Assembly (NCBI GenBank): GCA_035610365.1
Contig: CM069432.1
Span: forward strand, 26,598,354-26,662,353
Length of the DNA stretch: 64,000 bases
Source: Aquatica leii
Taxonomy: Eukaryota > Arthropoda > Insecta > Coleoptera > Lampyridae
Direction of reading: 5' to 3'
This document shows positions 22,119 through 32,707 of the stretch, one piece after another; the first letter of the stretch is position 1; the number at the start of each line of letters is the position of its first letter. The position numbers and the translations under genes are program-made. The notes under the pieces are model-generated. The model worked only from the letters and a program-made list of their open reading frames with translations, was not told the DNA's origin and did no database searches.

Positions 22119-22980
22119 GGTAAAAAATAAAAAAACTGGATTGGATTTATTAATAAAGCTAGTGGCGGTAGTTGATTCAATTTCTACGAGTTTCTTGTGG
22201 TGCTCTCTATCGGTGCTGTCGCCTATAACAAATAAGTTTAGCCACGTGCGTGAAAAACAATTTTTAATTCTTAAGTTAATTAAATAACTTTTGGTGATTA
22301 CGGGTGGTTCAACTGCAGAAAACGTATTAGAAGTAATTATTAAACTAACGAAAATAATTCAGATGGCAGTAGTTGCAAGTTAAAAATTGTTTAAAGTTAT
22401 TGCCGGTTTTCAAATGATACCTTACTGAAGGTCTTTACATTAAATCGGAGAATGATCATCTTGCGGAAACAACGATCTTATGAACTGCGGGCAAGTAACT
22501 ACAATCAATCGATAATTAATGCCAGTTTGGTTTACGCTTTTCAGTAGCGCCACGAGGTACCGTTTACGCTGTCTGAAATTGCGGAGAAGATTTGATATTT
22601 ACCCCCAGCGTCAAGGTGTTCCTTTACGTTTGTTGTCGGTGGCAAAAGGGAAACTAACTGAAAGCGCATTGGAGATCGACTATGCTCGATCAATTAAGCA
22701 CAAAGAAGATGAGTTTGTACTTCGCCGAAAAAATTAGTCTTTTGCAAAAATACTACTGATTTAAACAAAATTAAGCGGACACACGGAAAATCCTATTAGA
22801 CTAACTATTTGTTAAAGTTTGGTTCCTAAGTACCAAAAAACTTGAAAATTTGTAAAGTGTATTTTAAATCATTCTAGCGACGAACAATTTAAATAAAAGG
22901 TGTATTATCCTAGTCTGATTTTGTAATTCACAGTTCTTGTATCGACAACTTTATCTGTAAATTAACAGGCGCAATTAATC
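22119..22980. other. Insertion of about 860 bp inside the LINE
   Basis: The LINE endonuclease part ends at about 22981 and its linker resumes at 22118. The borders share CTTTTTGATTCCACCACGCT (22097-22116) and CTTTTTATTCCTCCACGCTG (22981-23000), an imperfect direct repeat of about 20 bases like the target duplication of a retro-inserted sequence. The contents are not LINE. A plus-strand 72-codon frame (22519-22737) has more even codon use than most frames here, but no recognisable domain. No poly-A tail is evident on either strand. Confidence 0.5.
22519..22737 (+). CDS. Unrecognised 72-codon open frame inside the LINE insertion
   Basis: It starts MPVWFTLFSSATRYRLRCLK and ends EDEFVLRRKN before TAG. 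It is rich in Arg, Lys and Leu with a mixed hydrophilic C-terminal half (ESALEIDYARSIKHKEDE). I recognise no family. It could be an exon fragment carried by the inserted sequence or chance. It is listed because its composition differs from the AT-driven frames around it. Confidence 0.2.
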   Translation: MPVWFTLFSSATRYRLRCLKLRRRFDIYPQRQGVPLRLLSVAKGKLTESALEIDYARSIKHKEDEFVLRRKN

Positions 22981-23590
22981 CTTTTTATTCCTCCACGCTG
23001 TTTTCTTTCTCTGGTTTTTATGTATTTTACAGATTTCTTTTGATTTTGCATTTCTTGTGTATGTAACATGTAATCAACTATACTTCTAGCGTTTCTTTCT
23101 ATCGCTACAAATCTATCCACTAGCGGTTTTCTCCAGTAAGTATTTCTAATTTTTAGGTCATTTAGTTGGGAAACTCTATCATTTTCTTCTCTAACTTTAT
23201 CTAGAAGTATTTGTAAAACGGAGTAGAAGTCTAAAAGTTTTTGTTCTTTTACTCTTTCTATTGATGTATATATTTGTATTATACTTACTTTTCCGTGTAA
23301 TGCTATTTCCAATGTCATAATTCTCGAACTTATTCCTTCAAATTTACTTACTGCATTATCTACTTCCTCAGCTATAATTAATCCTACTCCCTCTTTTGCT
23401 CTTTGTTTTTCATGCTTTTCTGAGTAGTATAATTTATATTTATCCATTAGTAATTTACTTCCTAATCCTTTTTTCTTTGTTTCGCTTATTCCCATAATTT
23501 TTATATCATAGTGTTTCATCTCTTCCACGATCTCGCATTCTTTTCCTGTTAACGATGTTATATTCCACGTCCCTATCTTCAGATGTTTAT
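22981..23590 (-). pseudogene. RTE-like LINE apurinic endonuclease domain
   Basis: The N-terminal block reads IGTWNITSLTGKECEIVEEM (about 23511-23570), followed by YDIKIMGISETKKKG, YKLYYSEKHEKQRAKEGVGL and ISSRIMTLEIALHGKVSIIQ. The order GTWN, then SETK, then YYSxxxxxxxGVG is that of the exonuclease-endonuclease-phosphatase fold in RTE/CFDP2-type LINEs. This enzyme nicks target DNA to prime reverse transcription. After LLDKVREENDRV the expected GDFN-containing stretch is missing (internal deletion), then RNTYWRKPLVDRF resumes. The part downstream is cut by the insertion at 22119-22980. Confidence 0.8.
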
Positions 23591-24095
23591 TTGTTTCTGT
23601 TCTAATTTCTGCCTTTACATGTATTTCTCCTTGTTTTTGTTTTAAGTTTAGTATCTGATCTCTAATTCCTAGTTGATAGCGGTCGTTTCCATTTGTAGCA
23701 GTCTTGACTGGTTCGTTGTTTAGTTTTTTGGTTTGCGTTCAGAATTCGTTTTTATTCGTAATTGTTTTCTTAACTCATCATCTTTGTTTTGAGGTGATCT
23801 TTCGCTAATTTTTCTAGTTTTCTGCCTTTTGTTCTTTAGGGTTATTTTCCATTTGATTGTTTATCTCTGTTACATTTTTGCCTTTTGTTTTCGTATTTTT
23901 GGGTTTTCTTCTTTTAGTTGTTGTGTTGTCTACATTTCTTTGTTAATTTTTAGTTTGTTATATATCAATCTTGCATTGTAACCCTTCTTTCTTGCTTCCA
24001 TCATATATGGTATTAACTCTTTTTTTCTTTCCGTACTCGTTTTGGATCATCATCATTTATCTCTTGTGTTTCAACCTGTCTCTTTCTTGATGACC
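23591..24095 (-). other. Probable 5' part of the LINE, undefined
   Basis: The plus strand is T-rich (minus strand A-rich), as in the LINE next to it, and the minus strand has stretches of basic residues. No domain could be assigned. It may be LINE 5' sequence up to the Copia-like debris. Confidence 0.3.
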
Positions 24096-24250
24096 GTTAT
24101 CAGTTTCTCCCGTTCCGTTCAGCTACACCGTTTTGTTCCCGAGTGTACTTGATTGTACGTTGATGTCGAATACCATGACATTTTAAATATGCTTGTTAAT
24201 ATTATCAGTACGAAGAATCTTAATCTTTAATTGTTTTTGGTTTTCCACTA
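24096..24250 (-). pseudogene. Copia-type integrase fragment
   Basis: The minus strand reads LVENQKQLKIKILRTDN, then after a break KCHGIRHQRTIKYTREQNGV and AERNG. The relation of LRTDN to YTPEQNGVAERxNRT is that of the Copia/Ty1 integrase core: Asp in RTDN, Glu in the AER context. Only about 50 residues survive. No Copia LTR or RT was seen nearby, so this is an isolated fragment between a LINE and another TE relic. Confidence 0.7.
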
Positions 24251-24265
24251 GATTTTTATGTTGCA

Positions 24266-24640
24266 TTAGTCAGCATACGTCAGGCTCCATGAAAATGACT
24301 TTTTTAAAACATCGTTTATATCTTCCAAGTCCGTGGAATTTGCAAAAGAGTTTAAATGGATTGGAGTTGGTAGCTCGCAATCAGTTCTTTTCAACGAAAT
24401 GTCTAGGTACGTTACTTTGCGTTGATTCTTTTTTGAAAACTCTTCAATTTTTATAACACAGAAGTAACAGTTCGTGACGTGATTTGTTGGTTCACGCCGA
24501 ATACGTCGGCAGTTGTGACAAAACTTCAAAAGAATTTTTGTTTTTGTTCCACTGAGTTAACCAATTAAAAACTTTTTTGTGATATATAATCCACAAACAC
24601 AACAAAAACTGTCCAAAAAATTTTTAAAACTTCTTGCACG
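24266..24640 (-). pseudogene. Fragment of the transposase-like family found intact at 33.1-34.8 kb
   Basis: The minus-strand stretch has FCCVCGLYI near 24590-24625 and RREPTNHVTNCYFCVIKIEE at 24430-24490, followed by VTYLDISL. These match, in order, the N-terminal Cys-pair region (FCYVCGEL) and the block WREPRCHLTDCYFCMT of the plus-strand gene at 33156-34774. The connecting region is deleted and the C-terminal two thirds are absent. It shows the family is repeated within 10 kb. Confidence 0.65.
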
Positions 24641-26618
24641 GTTTTCCATTCTTTCCATACTTTCTTTTAGATGATTGTTGCAGTTTGTTCAAATTTTTCT
24701 TGTAATTGAATTTGAATAAAAACTTTTTTTTTTGACAGATCGAAATAAACATTATTGTAGCAAATGCTGAAAATTTTTGTATTTTTTTAAATATTCCTTA
24801 AAATAAGGGAGTAATGACGATGTTTCGAGAAACAAAAAAATAAATGCCAACAACTATGAACTGGGGCTCCAAATCAAAAATTTGACCTAAGAAAATTTGT
24901 TTGTCTCAATGACTCAACAATACAATTAGAAACATTAAATATGTTCTTATTTTTCAATATCAATTTAAAATTATTTGAAAATAAGTAGTTAGATTTGAAT
25001 TAAAAGCCTCATACCTGAGTAGTTTATCAAGAAAACTACCTATAGTCGAGAAAACTTGTGAGATTAATTTCAACGCCATTGTTAAATTTACCCTCAAGAC
25101 AAGGTCTTAGACACTAATTTATCTTAGGTTGGATTATAAATTCGTAACATTTCATACATTACCCAACAATAACCCAAACTAAATCCCGTAGTACGAATAA
25201 TCCCCGATATCCTGTACACATTGAAATAGATAAATAAATTATACCAGAAATACCCTATAGGTAGATCGGAAGCTTTATGGTCACGCTAAACTAGATTACA
25301 AGGGACCATTTTTATACTCAACCGGGCTTTAGGTCCATTTTAAATTTTACTCGATTGCAAAAAAGAATCTATTGTGTTCTTGCGACTTCGAAAGTATCCA
25401 ACGATTACTAATAATGCATACATACTAGTTTCGACAATCATTATTAAGAATGCCAAACACGCAAGCGACATTAAGAGCGTTGATTGGCCTTTTGACACGT
25501 GACCTTAACCCTGTAAAAGTGTCGTTGCCACGTGTTCAATACGTACGACCGGAAACGCATTTAGTTTCATATATGAACAACCCTTAATTTATGTATTACT
25601 TAATTACTGTATTATTACTTCGACGCAATGCGATGTTGTCTGTAATTGTCAATTTAAGCGAAGGGTATTTTACGTGTACTCGTAAAAAATGTATTGAAGA
25701 AACCGCAATAGAATCTTAAGTTATAGTAAACTTTACGTACGAATAATTCACAATGAAAACGTTGAAGCGAATGCGTTCTTTCTAAAAACAAGTAAATGAA
25801 ATGGTTTTAATAAAATGCTTTTAAAAACCACAATGCTTCTTTAAATCCAATATTTATAAAATATAAAAGTCAAAGTAATAGTCGAGCACATGGTTGAAAT
25901 TAAAAACTGAAATTTGGTTTTAAAGCAAGAAATAGTTATTTTACATTAAAATCTTGAGTATATGAGCTTGCCAAATTCTCATAGAATATTTTATAATTTT
26001 ATTTAAATTTAGATTAAAAAATTTCTATGGTTACGATTTTGTTTAATAAAATTATGATTTCTAATTAGAAAAGTTGGCTCACTAACGGAAAAAATTGCGT
26101 ACTCTTTTTGCAAACTTTTTTGAGGATTATATATTAGGATTATACTGATACTCTTAAAAATAAAATAACAAACACTTTTCCGATACCTACGTATCAGTTC
26201 ATTTTTATATCTTAAATTTATTGCTGGGTTTTTTTCACTATTATTTGAAAACGAGAAATTATTATTTTCTTTTCTAACACATTTCTTTAACTACATTTTA
26301 TCGCTATCGGATTTGCTATCTACTTCTAACGCTTTACTTCATCAGAAGAAACATTAATTTGAAAAAATAAAGTTATCAAAGTTTCGAATTAAATGTTTGT
26401 TGTTTTCTATGGTTGAGCGTGTTCAAGAAGGCTTTGAATTGGTTTAGAAAAAATATTTTATTTTTGGACTATTTCCTAGTTTATATGCAAAACAACGTAT
26501 TCTGGTCAGAAATCATGAAATGCTGCACACAATCATAAAGTAATTGTTAAAATAACGTTTTTTTTTAAATAAATTTAATAAAATAGGTAGTCATGTTATT
26601 AGACATGTAAAAACGTTA
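24641..26618. other. AT-rich non-coding stretch
   Basis: No gene or repeat with clear ends was identified in about 2 kb. It ends at the TTAA (26619-26622) that flanks the piggyBac element to the right. Confidence 0.5.
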
Positions 26619-26622
26619 TTAA

Positions 26623-26638
26623 CCCGTCAGCACGCGCG
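26623..26638 (+). repeat. Left terminal inverted repeat of piggyBac element
   Basis: CCCGTCAGCACGCGCG directly follows TTAA. It is identical, inverted, to 28654-28669. Confidence 0.92.
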
Positions 26639-26743
26639 CCTCTATTTCTGACGCAAGCATGCGCGCCGGATAAACTTTACCCACTATGCAAAAGAGCAAG
26701 GAATAGGCTTGAAATGGTTCACAACTAATTAAATAATATATTG

Positions 26744-28360
26744 CTATGTACGCAAGAACTCAAATTTATTCAAAAAACTTAGACAAAGTACAAAAAAAAT
26801 TAATAAAAAATAAATGAAATTAGTTTTGTCACAATGCATACACGAAGTTTGAGTTTTGCGGTCTTTCTTTTTCGGACAATCTTCGCATTGTCCTTTTTGA
26901 ACTTTTGTACGTTTTTGTGCAGGCTCGTCACTAGTCTCATCTTTAGTACTAATCATCTGAATAATTAACTTTAGATTAGACGGCAGTGTATCTATCAATT
27001 TACGATTTTGCAACTGGTCATAAGTGAGTTTCAAAGCTATACCTTTCAAAAAATGTCTGCGTCTATATCAAGGATTTTTTTTGTTTATCGTCATTCATAT
27101 TGGCTTTACATATAACCAAGGCATTTATTGCTGTCATATTCATAAACCCAAAAAAGACGGTAAGAGACCATCGACGACATTTTCTAGATACAGAATAATT
27201 GCCGCATAACTCATCTACAGTATCTACTCCGCCTTTAGTAGAATTGTAAAATGAAATAATCTTTGGTTTCTTTTTGTCTCCTATGTCGGGATCAATTGTG
27301 GCATCATGATGAATCGTTGAGAGCAGTACAACTACTTTTCTTTTTTTGGGAATATATGATACAAGTGACATATCTTTGGTGAATCCAAACAAGGTTGAAC
27401 TGACTTCTCTCCTTTTGTAACAATGAATTCCTTGGGTATTTCGGCTTTGTTTTTTCTAAGTGTTCGGACACAAGTTATTTTGTGATCCTTCAGTAAAATT
27501 TGAAATAAAGGAATGCTATTGAACCAGTTGTCCATGGTTAGATTTCTTCCGGTTTGATTTATGTAATTTGTCATACGTAGCACAATATCAGATGGTTTAT
27601 TACTACATGCATGTGGGCCTTCCGGTTGCTTTCCGGCATATATTTCAAAGTTTGCAGTATAATATGTGTTTGCATCAGACAACAAGAAAATCTTGATTCC
27701 ATATCATGCTGGTTTGCTCTTTATATATTGCCGGAAACTGCAACGGCCCCTAAATGGCTTCAATTTTTCATCGATAGTTACGTATGTGCCCATCGTATAA
27801 TTCGCTTGAAAATTTCTCTGGAACAAATTAGAAACTTCCCCGATTGGTGCCAACTTATCGCTTTTCTTTCTTTCTGACCTGTCGTGGACATTGTCGAATC
27901 TCATGGTTCTTTACAGAAAAAGAAATCGCTTCATGGACATTGTTGCAATAAATATATTGATACCGCTCCCATCAGTCGACCACAAATCCTTTACATTCAG
28001 TTTACATCCTTTTAGTACACCTGCATAATATAAAAGTCCCATCCAGGCTTCAATTTCAATTACATTAGTTAGTTTCGCATCTCGTTGTCTTGAAAACCGG
28101 TGTCTAATTTTTTCAGTATATATATTTGTGCATTTCACAACAAAGTCAAATATTTTTTTATCTATCATGCAATTCCATGCATCTACCTCAGAATCATCAG
28201 TTTCACTCACTATTACCTCATCATCAACGTCGTCGTTTTGAGAAAACATATTGGCTACTACTTCACGCAATTCATGCTCAGATAATGGCCGTTTCCAATC
28301 ACAACGCGATGTAGATGGACCAGAATTCATTTTGCAGCTAGAAGAACATATTGCATTCAA
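26744..28360 (-). pseudogene. piggyBac-like transposase (element 2)
   Basis: The N-terminus is acidic (28360-27911: MNAICSSSCKMNSGPSTSRC, then NDDVDDEVIVSETDDSEVD) and is followed by EAWMGLLYYAGVLKG, the start of the piggyBac core. After a frameshift at about 27905 come RFDNVHDRSERKKSDKLAP and TIDEKLKPFRGRC (first Asp), a stop after KSKPA, then LTMDNWFNS (second Asp). After another shift near 27390 come VSYIPKKRKVVVLLSTIHHD and GGVDTVDELCGNYS (third Asp position). The C-terminus (27049-26744) has a Cys-pair finger, CEDCPKKK and CMHC. At least three breaks make it inactive. The three acidic residues and the finger are still present. Confidence 0.88.
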
Positions 28361-28653
28361 AATTCAATCAATAAAACAACGCTTTTACATATTCCTTACC
28401 TCTGCGCGTAGCAAAACATGTTCCTGAGAAACAATTGAAAACACTTCCGTTAGTAGGCGCGCGTGGGTATAAAATACCCAGACGATGTTTAAGCTTCAAC
28501 TATGACGGCTCAAGTGCCATATGTAAGTAATTTCCATCGTAAATGAACCCAGACGAGTCCACTCTTGGAATTCATAGGGGTGGACTTACAGTTCCTGTCA
28601 ATTAAAAAAAAGGAGGATCAAAAACAATATGCTTTGGGTAAATTTTATCGACT

Positions 28654-28669
28654 CGCGCGTGCTGACGGG
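28654..28669 (-). repeat. Right terminal inverted repeat of piggyBac element
   Basis: CGCGCGTGCTGACGGG is followed by TTAA. It is the exact inverse of 26623-26638. Confidence 0.92.
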
Positions 28670-28763
28670 TTAATCAATCAATATAAAATGCAAATTTTTA
28701 TAAGAAATATTTTTTCAATTAAATTAATACTATTATTTTTAACTTGTTTGTTAATTTATACAT

Positions 28764-30771
28764 TTATTTAAACATTTTTGTGCCAGTCTTCGAAACGTTC
28801 AGGACAGAGAGGAGGTTTAGCATAACATCCCTTGCACCTGTAACTAGTTTCTTTACGTTTGTCATTTTGTGGCACATTCTACACCGCAGAAAATGAGTTT
28901 TTCTCTTGAAACTTGGAGGTAGTGGAATCTTTTCAGGAAAATGCATAAAACCATTGGGATCAGTACAATTATTTACGGTATCATTAGTTGCAACCTTCTT
29001 TCTTTTTTGCCCCACTGCACCATGATTGAATTTACTCACCTCATTAATGGTCAAGTTTTTGTCAATACCTAGAAGTTATCGAATCAAGTGGTCACAAAAT
29101 TTAAAAATGGGATATTTTTGAATTTTCTTTTGTACATGTAATACGAGTTCCACACTGAAATATCAAGGAGATAGAACATTACTTTTTTGTTCCATTTAAT
29201 TGTTTTGCGTGGAGACGAATAGTAGGAAATCATCTGATCGCACCTGTCAATTCTAGACATGTACTTATTATAGTCAGAAATTTCTTGTGGATTAATTTTC
29301 ACTTGCCCATGCCGATTGTGAGTTTCAACCATTTTAGGGTGATTTGCTGTGGTAATACATAAAACTTATAACGCTTATCTTTCCATTTGGAAACATAATT
29401 TTTTCCAGATCTCTGCCACACATAGTTTCCTTTTTTTAATTTCTTCATAGAGAGTTGCCGTACTATGAGTTTTTTGCTGGAGAAGATGTGTTGACAGGGA
29501 TACACTATTATAATAGTTATCCATATAGAGGTAATGCCCTTTGTTCAAATATGGTCTCATAAGTCGGAAAACTAGATCTTCGAGCTTTGAAGTTATTACT
29601 TCTTCTTGCTGTGGAGCATATACCTCTACGTTAAGTACATAACCATCAAATGTGGTGAGTTCATAAAACTTTATATCATATTTTGATTTCTTTCCCTTCA
29701 TATATGTCCGAAACATGAGTCTTCCTCGATGTAGTAACGATTCGTCGAGTGACAGCTGTTGTTGTGGGGAGAAACAAGACTGAAATCGATTTATGAGTAA
29801 GTTCATTAAAGGGTTAATTTTTGCCAACCATTGCGCACCCTTTTCTGCACAGGAAAAGCACTGCAAAATTTGTTTGAATCTTTGCCCAGACATAAGATAT
29901 AAAAAAATGGGATGAAAATATAACGGATTCGTAGAAAAAAGCTGTCTTCTATGAGGCAATGAGGCTTGTGCTTGTAATAAACACAATGCCAAAAACCTCT
30001 TCATTTCATATGTAGTTACTTCTCGAAAAACACGTTTTCTACTGTATCGTGTTGCCGGTAGATTGCTAGTCGTAATATTTTTACCGTATTTGTTAGTACA
30101 TTGCACAAGAAGATCCACATCGAGTGGAGTCATTTATGGATCAAGATTCACCTTGAAACCAACAGCATCTACATCGAAGTCGAATATGGGAATCTGTTTT
30201 GTATCGGACACCCAGTCTCCTGCATTAGAAGTGTGACTGTCAGATTCACTTGATGAATCTTCGTCGTTCTTAGAGTCTAGATCTGAATTTTGATGATTAC
30301 TTTGTCCCGACGGGACTTCATTATTTGGAGAATCTGCAATGGAATTTTTAAAACCGTCAGAGCTACTTCTTTCACCATCAGGGTTAAAATTTGGATCTGA
30401 ACCATATTCACCATCGTCACTAAATGGATTCTCTTCCTCTTCACTGGTCGAGACTTCACTAAATAACTGTAGCAGACGCTGCTGCTCTATCTCATACGGA
30501 TCTGTCTCCTAAAACAAAAGGTTACAATAGAAAATATTTGTTTGCATTAGGATTTTTTCTATATTTATTCTATATGCTAACAGTGAAATGCAATGGAAAT
30601 CTAAAACAGTGGAAATTATGAAAAACGTACTTATTTCAAGATATTTACTATAATACCATATTATTTGAATTTAGACTTATACGTTAGCAACACAACGTAA
30701 ACATTATATAATACACGCTAAATGTAAAAACATCAAATATGACTTGTCATAGTACTTACCTTTCTTGACAT
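28764..30771 (-). pseudogene. piggyBac-like transposase (element 3) with a 251-base intron
   Basis: The first coding exon is only 12 nt (30771-30760, MSRK) and ends at a good donor, AAG|GTAAGTAC. The acceptor TTTTGTTTTAG|GAG at 30509 opens exon 2 with ETDPYEIEQQRLLQL and a long acidic region. One stop (30134-30136) precedes MTPLDVDLLVQCTN. The core then runs without a stop to about 29510: EMKRFLALCLLQAQ, QLSLDESLLHRGR (first Asp), YMKGKKSKYDIKFYEL and YLYMDNYYNS (second Asp). After frameshifts it continues with MSRIDRCDQMISYY (third Asp position). The C-terminal Cys region CRMCHK is at 28840-28870. The sequence resembles PGBD4-type proteins. TTAA and terminal repeats were not found. Confidence 0.82.
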
Positions 30772-30893
30772 GTCGGGAAAAACAAATATTTATGATTTTT
30801 ATAACACTTTTGAACTAAAAATAACACAACTAAAAGAACACTGTACGCTATATGACACAAACCAACTGACTCATAAACTTGTTGTGTGACGTA

Positions 30894-31160
30894 GACGGCT
30901 CCAGCCGCTGTTGCGGTATTACGTAGTACATGCGCGCGTCGGTATGGTTAAATGGTAGATATTTATAAACACGAGTCAGAATATGACAATTTGAAAATGT
31001 AAACAGTTTGTGCTGTGACACAAGCCTTGTACAACAATGCAGTTGTATAGTGAATTCGACGGCTACAGCCGTTCAGTCATAATACGCTACAAAACGCACG
31101 ACGTGTATAGCCGTCCTGTCACGCCACGAACGTTCTAGGAAGACGGCTATAGCCGCTGTG
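30894..31160. repeat. Cluster of four GC-rich short palindromes
   Basis: The motif CGGCT-NN-AGCCG and close variants occur four times: GACGGCTCCAGCCGCTG (30894-30910), GACGGCTACAGCCGTTC (31058-31074), GTATAGCCGTCC (31104-31115, a half copy) and GACGGCTATAGCCGCTGTG (31142-31160). They lie just upstream of the piggyBac element 3 start codon and stand out from the AT-rich surroundings. They may be subterminal binding sites of that element. Confidence 0.75.
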
Positions 31161-31491
31161 TTCAACAATGTGTTAAGATTTCCCTATAAAGTATGATGCA
31201 GGTATATCTACGTATTTTTTTAATGTTATGTTGCCATAAAACCGCTTTGAAGTGATTTATACACGTTTGTATTGACTTCCTAGCATGCTATAATTTTTCT
31301 GAAACTTTTCTCCTCAATTCCATTAAAATATAACCAAAATATGGCAAATTGAGTTTAAGTTGTCATATAGACTAACCTCTATATTTGTACGACTCGATAT
31401 TGCGTTTTCCTTTAGTAAATCAGTAAAAATTATTTTTTTATCGTATGTTGTATTTCCCACAAGATATGGAATTTTTTTCTAAAAAATTGTT

Positions 31492-31650
31492 TTAGGATTC
31501 GAATCTAGATTATATTTGTGAATTTATTTTATATTATAAATAAATTACCTAATAAACTGTTAATGTTAGTACATTTCTTTATTTGAATAAATTGTTAGGA
31601 AGAAATATCTGTACCAGAAACTGTAAAAATAATTCGAATAATTTACATAC
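31492..31650 (+). repeat. Dispersed direct repeat, copy 1
   Basis: This resembles 35550-35710 in the same orientation: GGATTCGAATCTAGATTATA against GGATTCGAACCTAAATTATA, then TAATAAACTGTTA, AAATTGTTAGGAAGAA and CGAATAATTTACATA in both. Identity is about 80% by eye. The GGATTCGAA part resembles an inverted tRNA B-box, so a tRNA-derived short element is possible but unproven. Confidence 0.7.
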
Positions 31651-31819
31651 TTACAAAATTGTATAAGAAAAACTGTTAAAATTCACGGATGCACCTACTT
31701 CCCGTTTTTTTATAAGACCTATCTTTTGATAAAACTAAGAAAATATGAAAATCCAGCTCCGTACCAAATTTCAAGTTACTAGAACTTTTGGTTCGAGAGT
31801 TATCGTGGGTACATCGTTA

Positions 31820-31868
31820 CACACACACACACACGCACGCACGCACGCACGCACGCACGCATGCACAC
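31820..31868 (+). repeat. Microsatellite (CA)n then (CGCA)n
   Basis: A run of CA dinucleotides is followed by about seven CGCA tetramers and CATGCACACAGACAC. It is preceded by text reading 'TTCAAGTTACTAGAACTTTT GGTTCGAGAGTTATCGTG', which looks like a dispersed repeat that commonly ends in such a simple repeat. The His/Ala/Arg/Thr-rich frame across it is not a gene. Confidence 0.95.
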
Positions 31869-32601
31869 AGACACCCAAAATTTTGTTGTCAAAAATACAA
31901 TTTTCTGATTTAGGAGACCTTGGAACATAAAATTATGCAAAAATTTTTTTTTTGTAGATCGCTATACTTTCCTTATATGAAAGGAAAAACTTTTGGTTTC
32001 CAGTTACACGTATGCATACATAGCAGATTTTGTTTATCGAAAAACCGCGACAAGATAAATAATATTTTATTTCGTACTGAATTCAGTACTTTTGCTCGAC
32101 TAAAAGTACGTCAGTCAGTCAAAAAAGAATATAATTTTACAAAAAGCAACACAAAAAAGAATGTACGTTATTTTCGTCGAAAATTTTATAGCATAACTCA
32201 CTCACATACAACGCTCGGCCGTGCGTCCTCGCATCGGGTTAGCGTTCGTTATGCTATGATGTACTTTTCGACACTTGTTACGTAAATTACTATTGGTTTA
32301 TGCAGTTTTAAAATTGATTTTGTTCGAAGTTAGTGCAAAAAGTACGTTAACTTAAAAAATCCGTACGTTTTTCCTAGTTTTTCCATAGAAGTCAATACGT
32401 AAAATTCTGTAGTAGCGGCAACGTTGATTGTGCATTGTCATTACGTGTAAATTTGTTGTCGTAAAATTTTTAGGCATCTATCAACAGTAAAATTGATTAT
32501 CACGTATAATACAATTTTTTATTAGTATGTCTTCAAACTTAAAAAAACCTAAAGATATAAGTAAAACGTAACCTCCTTAATTCACTGGTCTGCATGAAAA
32601 T
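31869..32601. other. Non-coding stretch with short palindromes
   Basis: A 121-codon plus-strand frame (31920-32285) was considered and not accepted: it is basic, aromatic-rich and without a domain. A perfect 16-bp palindrome, GTACTGAATTCAGTAC, is at 32074-32089, within text that repeats AGTACTTTT and AAAAGTAC several times. Confidence 0.5.
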
Positions 32602-32707
32602 CGGCCCTGATATCATTCTTGACGATTCTTATGTAAAATGACCTCCTGAATCCAAAAATGAGCTCCGTTTTTACCCATCACCCACCTATATTGGGAGGAC
32701 CCCATTT
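32602..32707 (+). repeat. Left terminal inverted repeat of the 2.4-kb element
   Basis: It pairs with 34940-35044. The best-matching 20 bases are GATTCTTATGTAAAATGACC against GATTCTTATGTAAAATGACG, followed by TCCTGAATCCAAA / TCCTGAATCCAAA in both. Confidence 0.85.

Larger units (their letters stand above)
26623..28669 (-). mobile_element. piggyBac-like element with both ends and TTAA duplication
   Basis: Both ends carry the same 16 bases in inverted orientation, CCCGTCAGCACGCGCG, and each is flanked by TTAA (26619-26622 and 28670-28673). CCC-starting ends and TTAA targets are diagnostic of piggyBac. A second shared motif, GATAAACTTTACCC on the left and GATAAAATTTACCC inverted on the right, lies at unequal distances from the two tips. 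Asymmetric inner repeats are also typical of the family. Length is 2047 bp. The single minus-strand transposase inside is broken, so the element could move only in trans. Confidence 0.92.

Noticed and set aside
22981-23590. Host craniofacial development protein 2-like gene
   Set aside because: Database entries with that name are largely LINE endonucleases, and here the linker and RT follow in the same orientation, so it is a LINE.
31745-31930. Open frame rich in His, Thr, Ala and Arg
   Set aside because: It is a translation of the CA/CGCA microsatellite and has no domain.
31920-32285. 121-codon plus-strand frame
   Set aside because: No family resemblance, composition driven by AT-rich repeats with palindromes, and no start context or splice pattern to support it.
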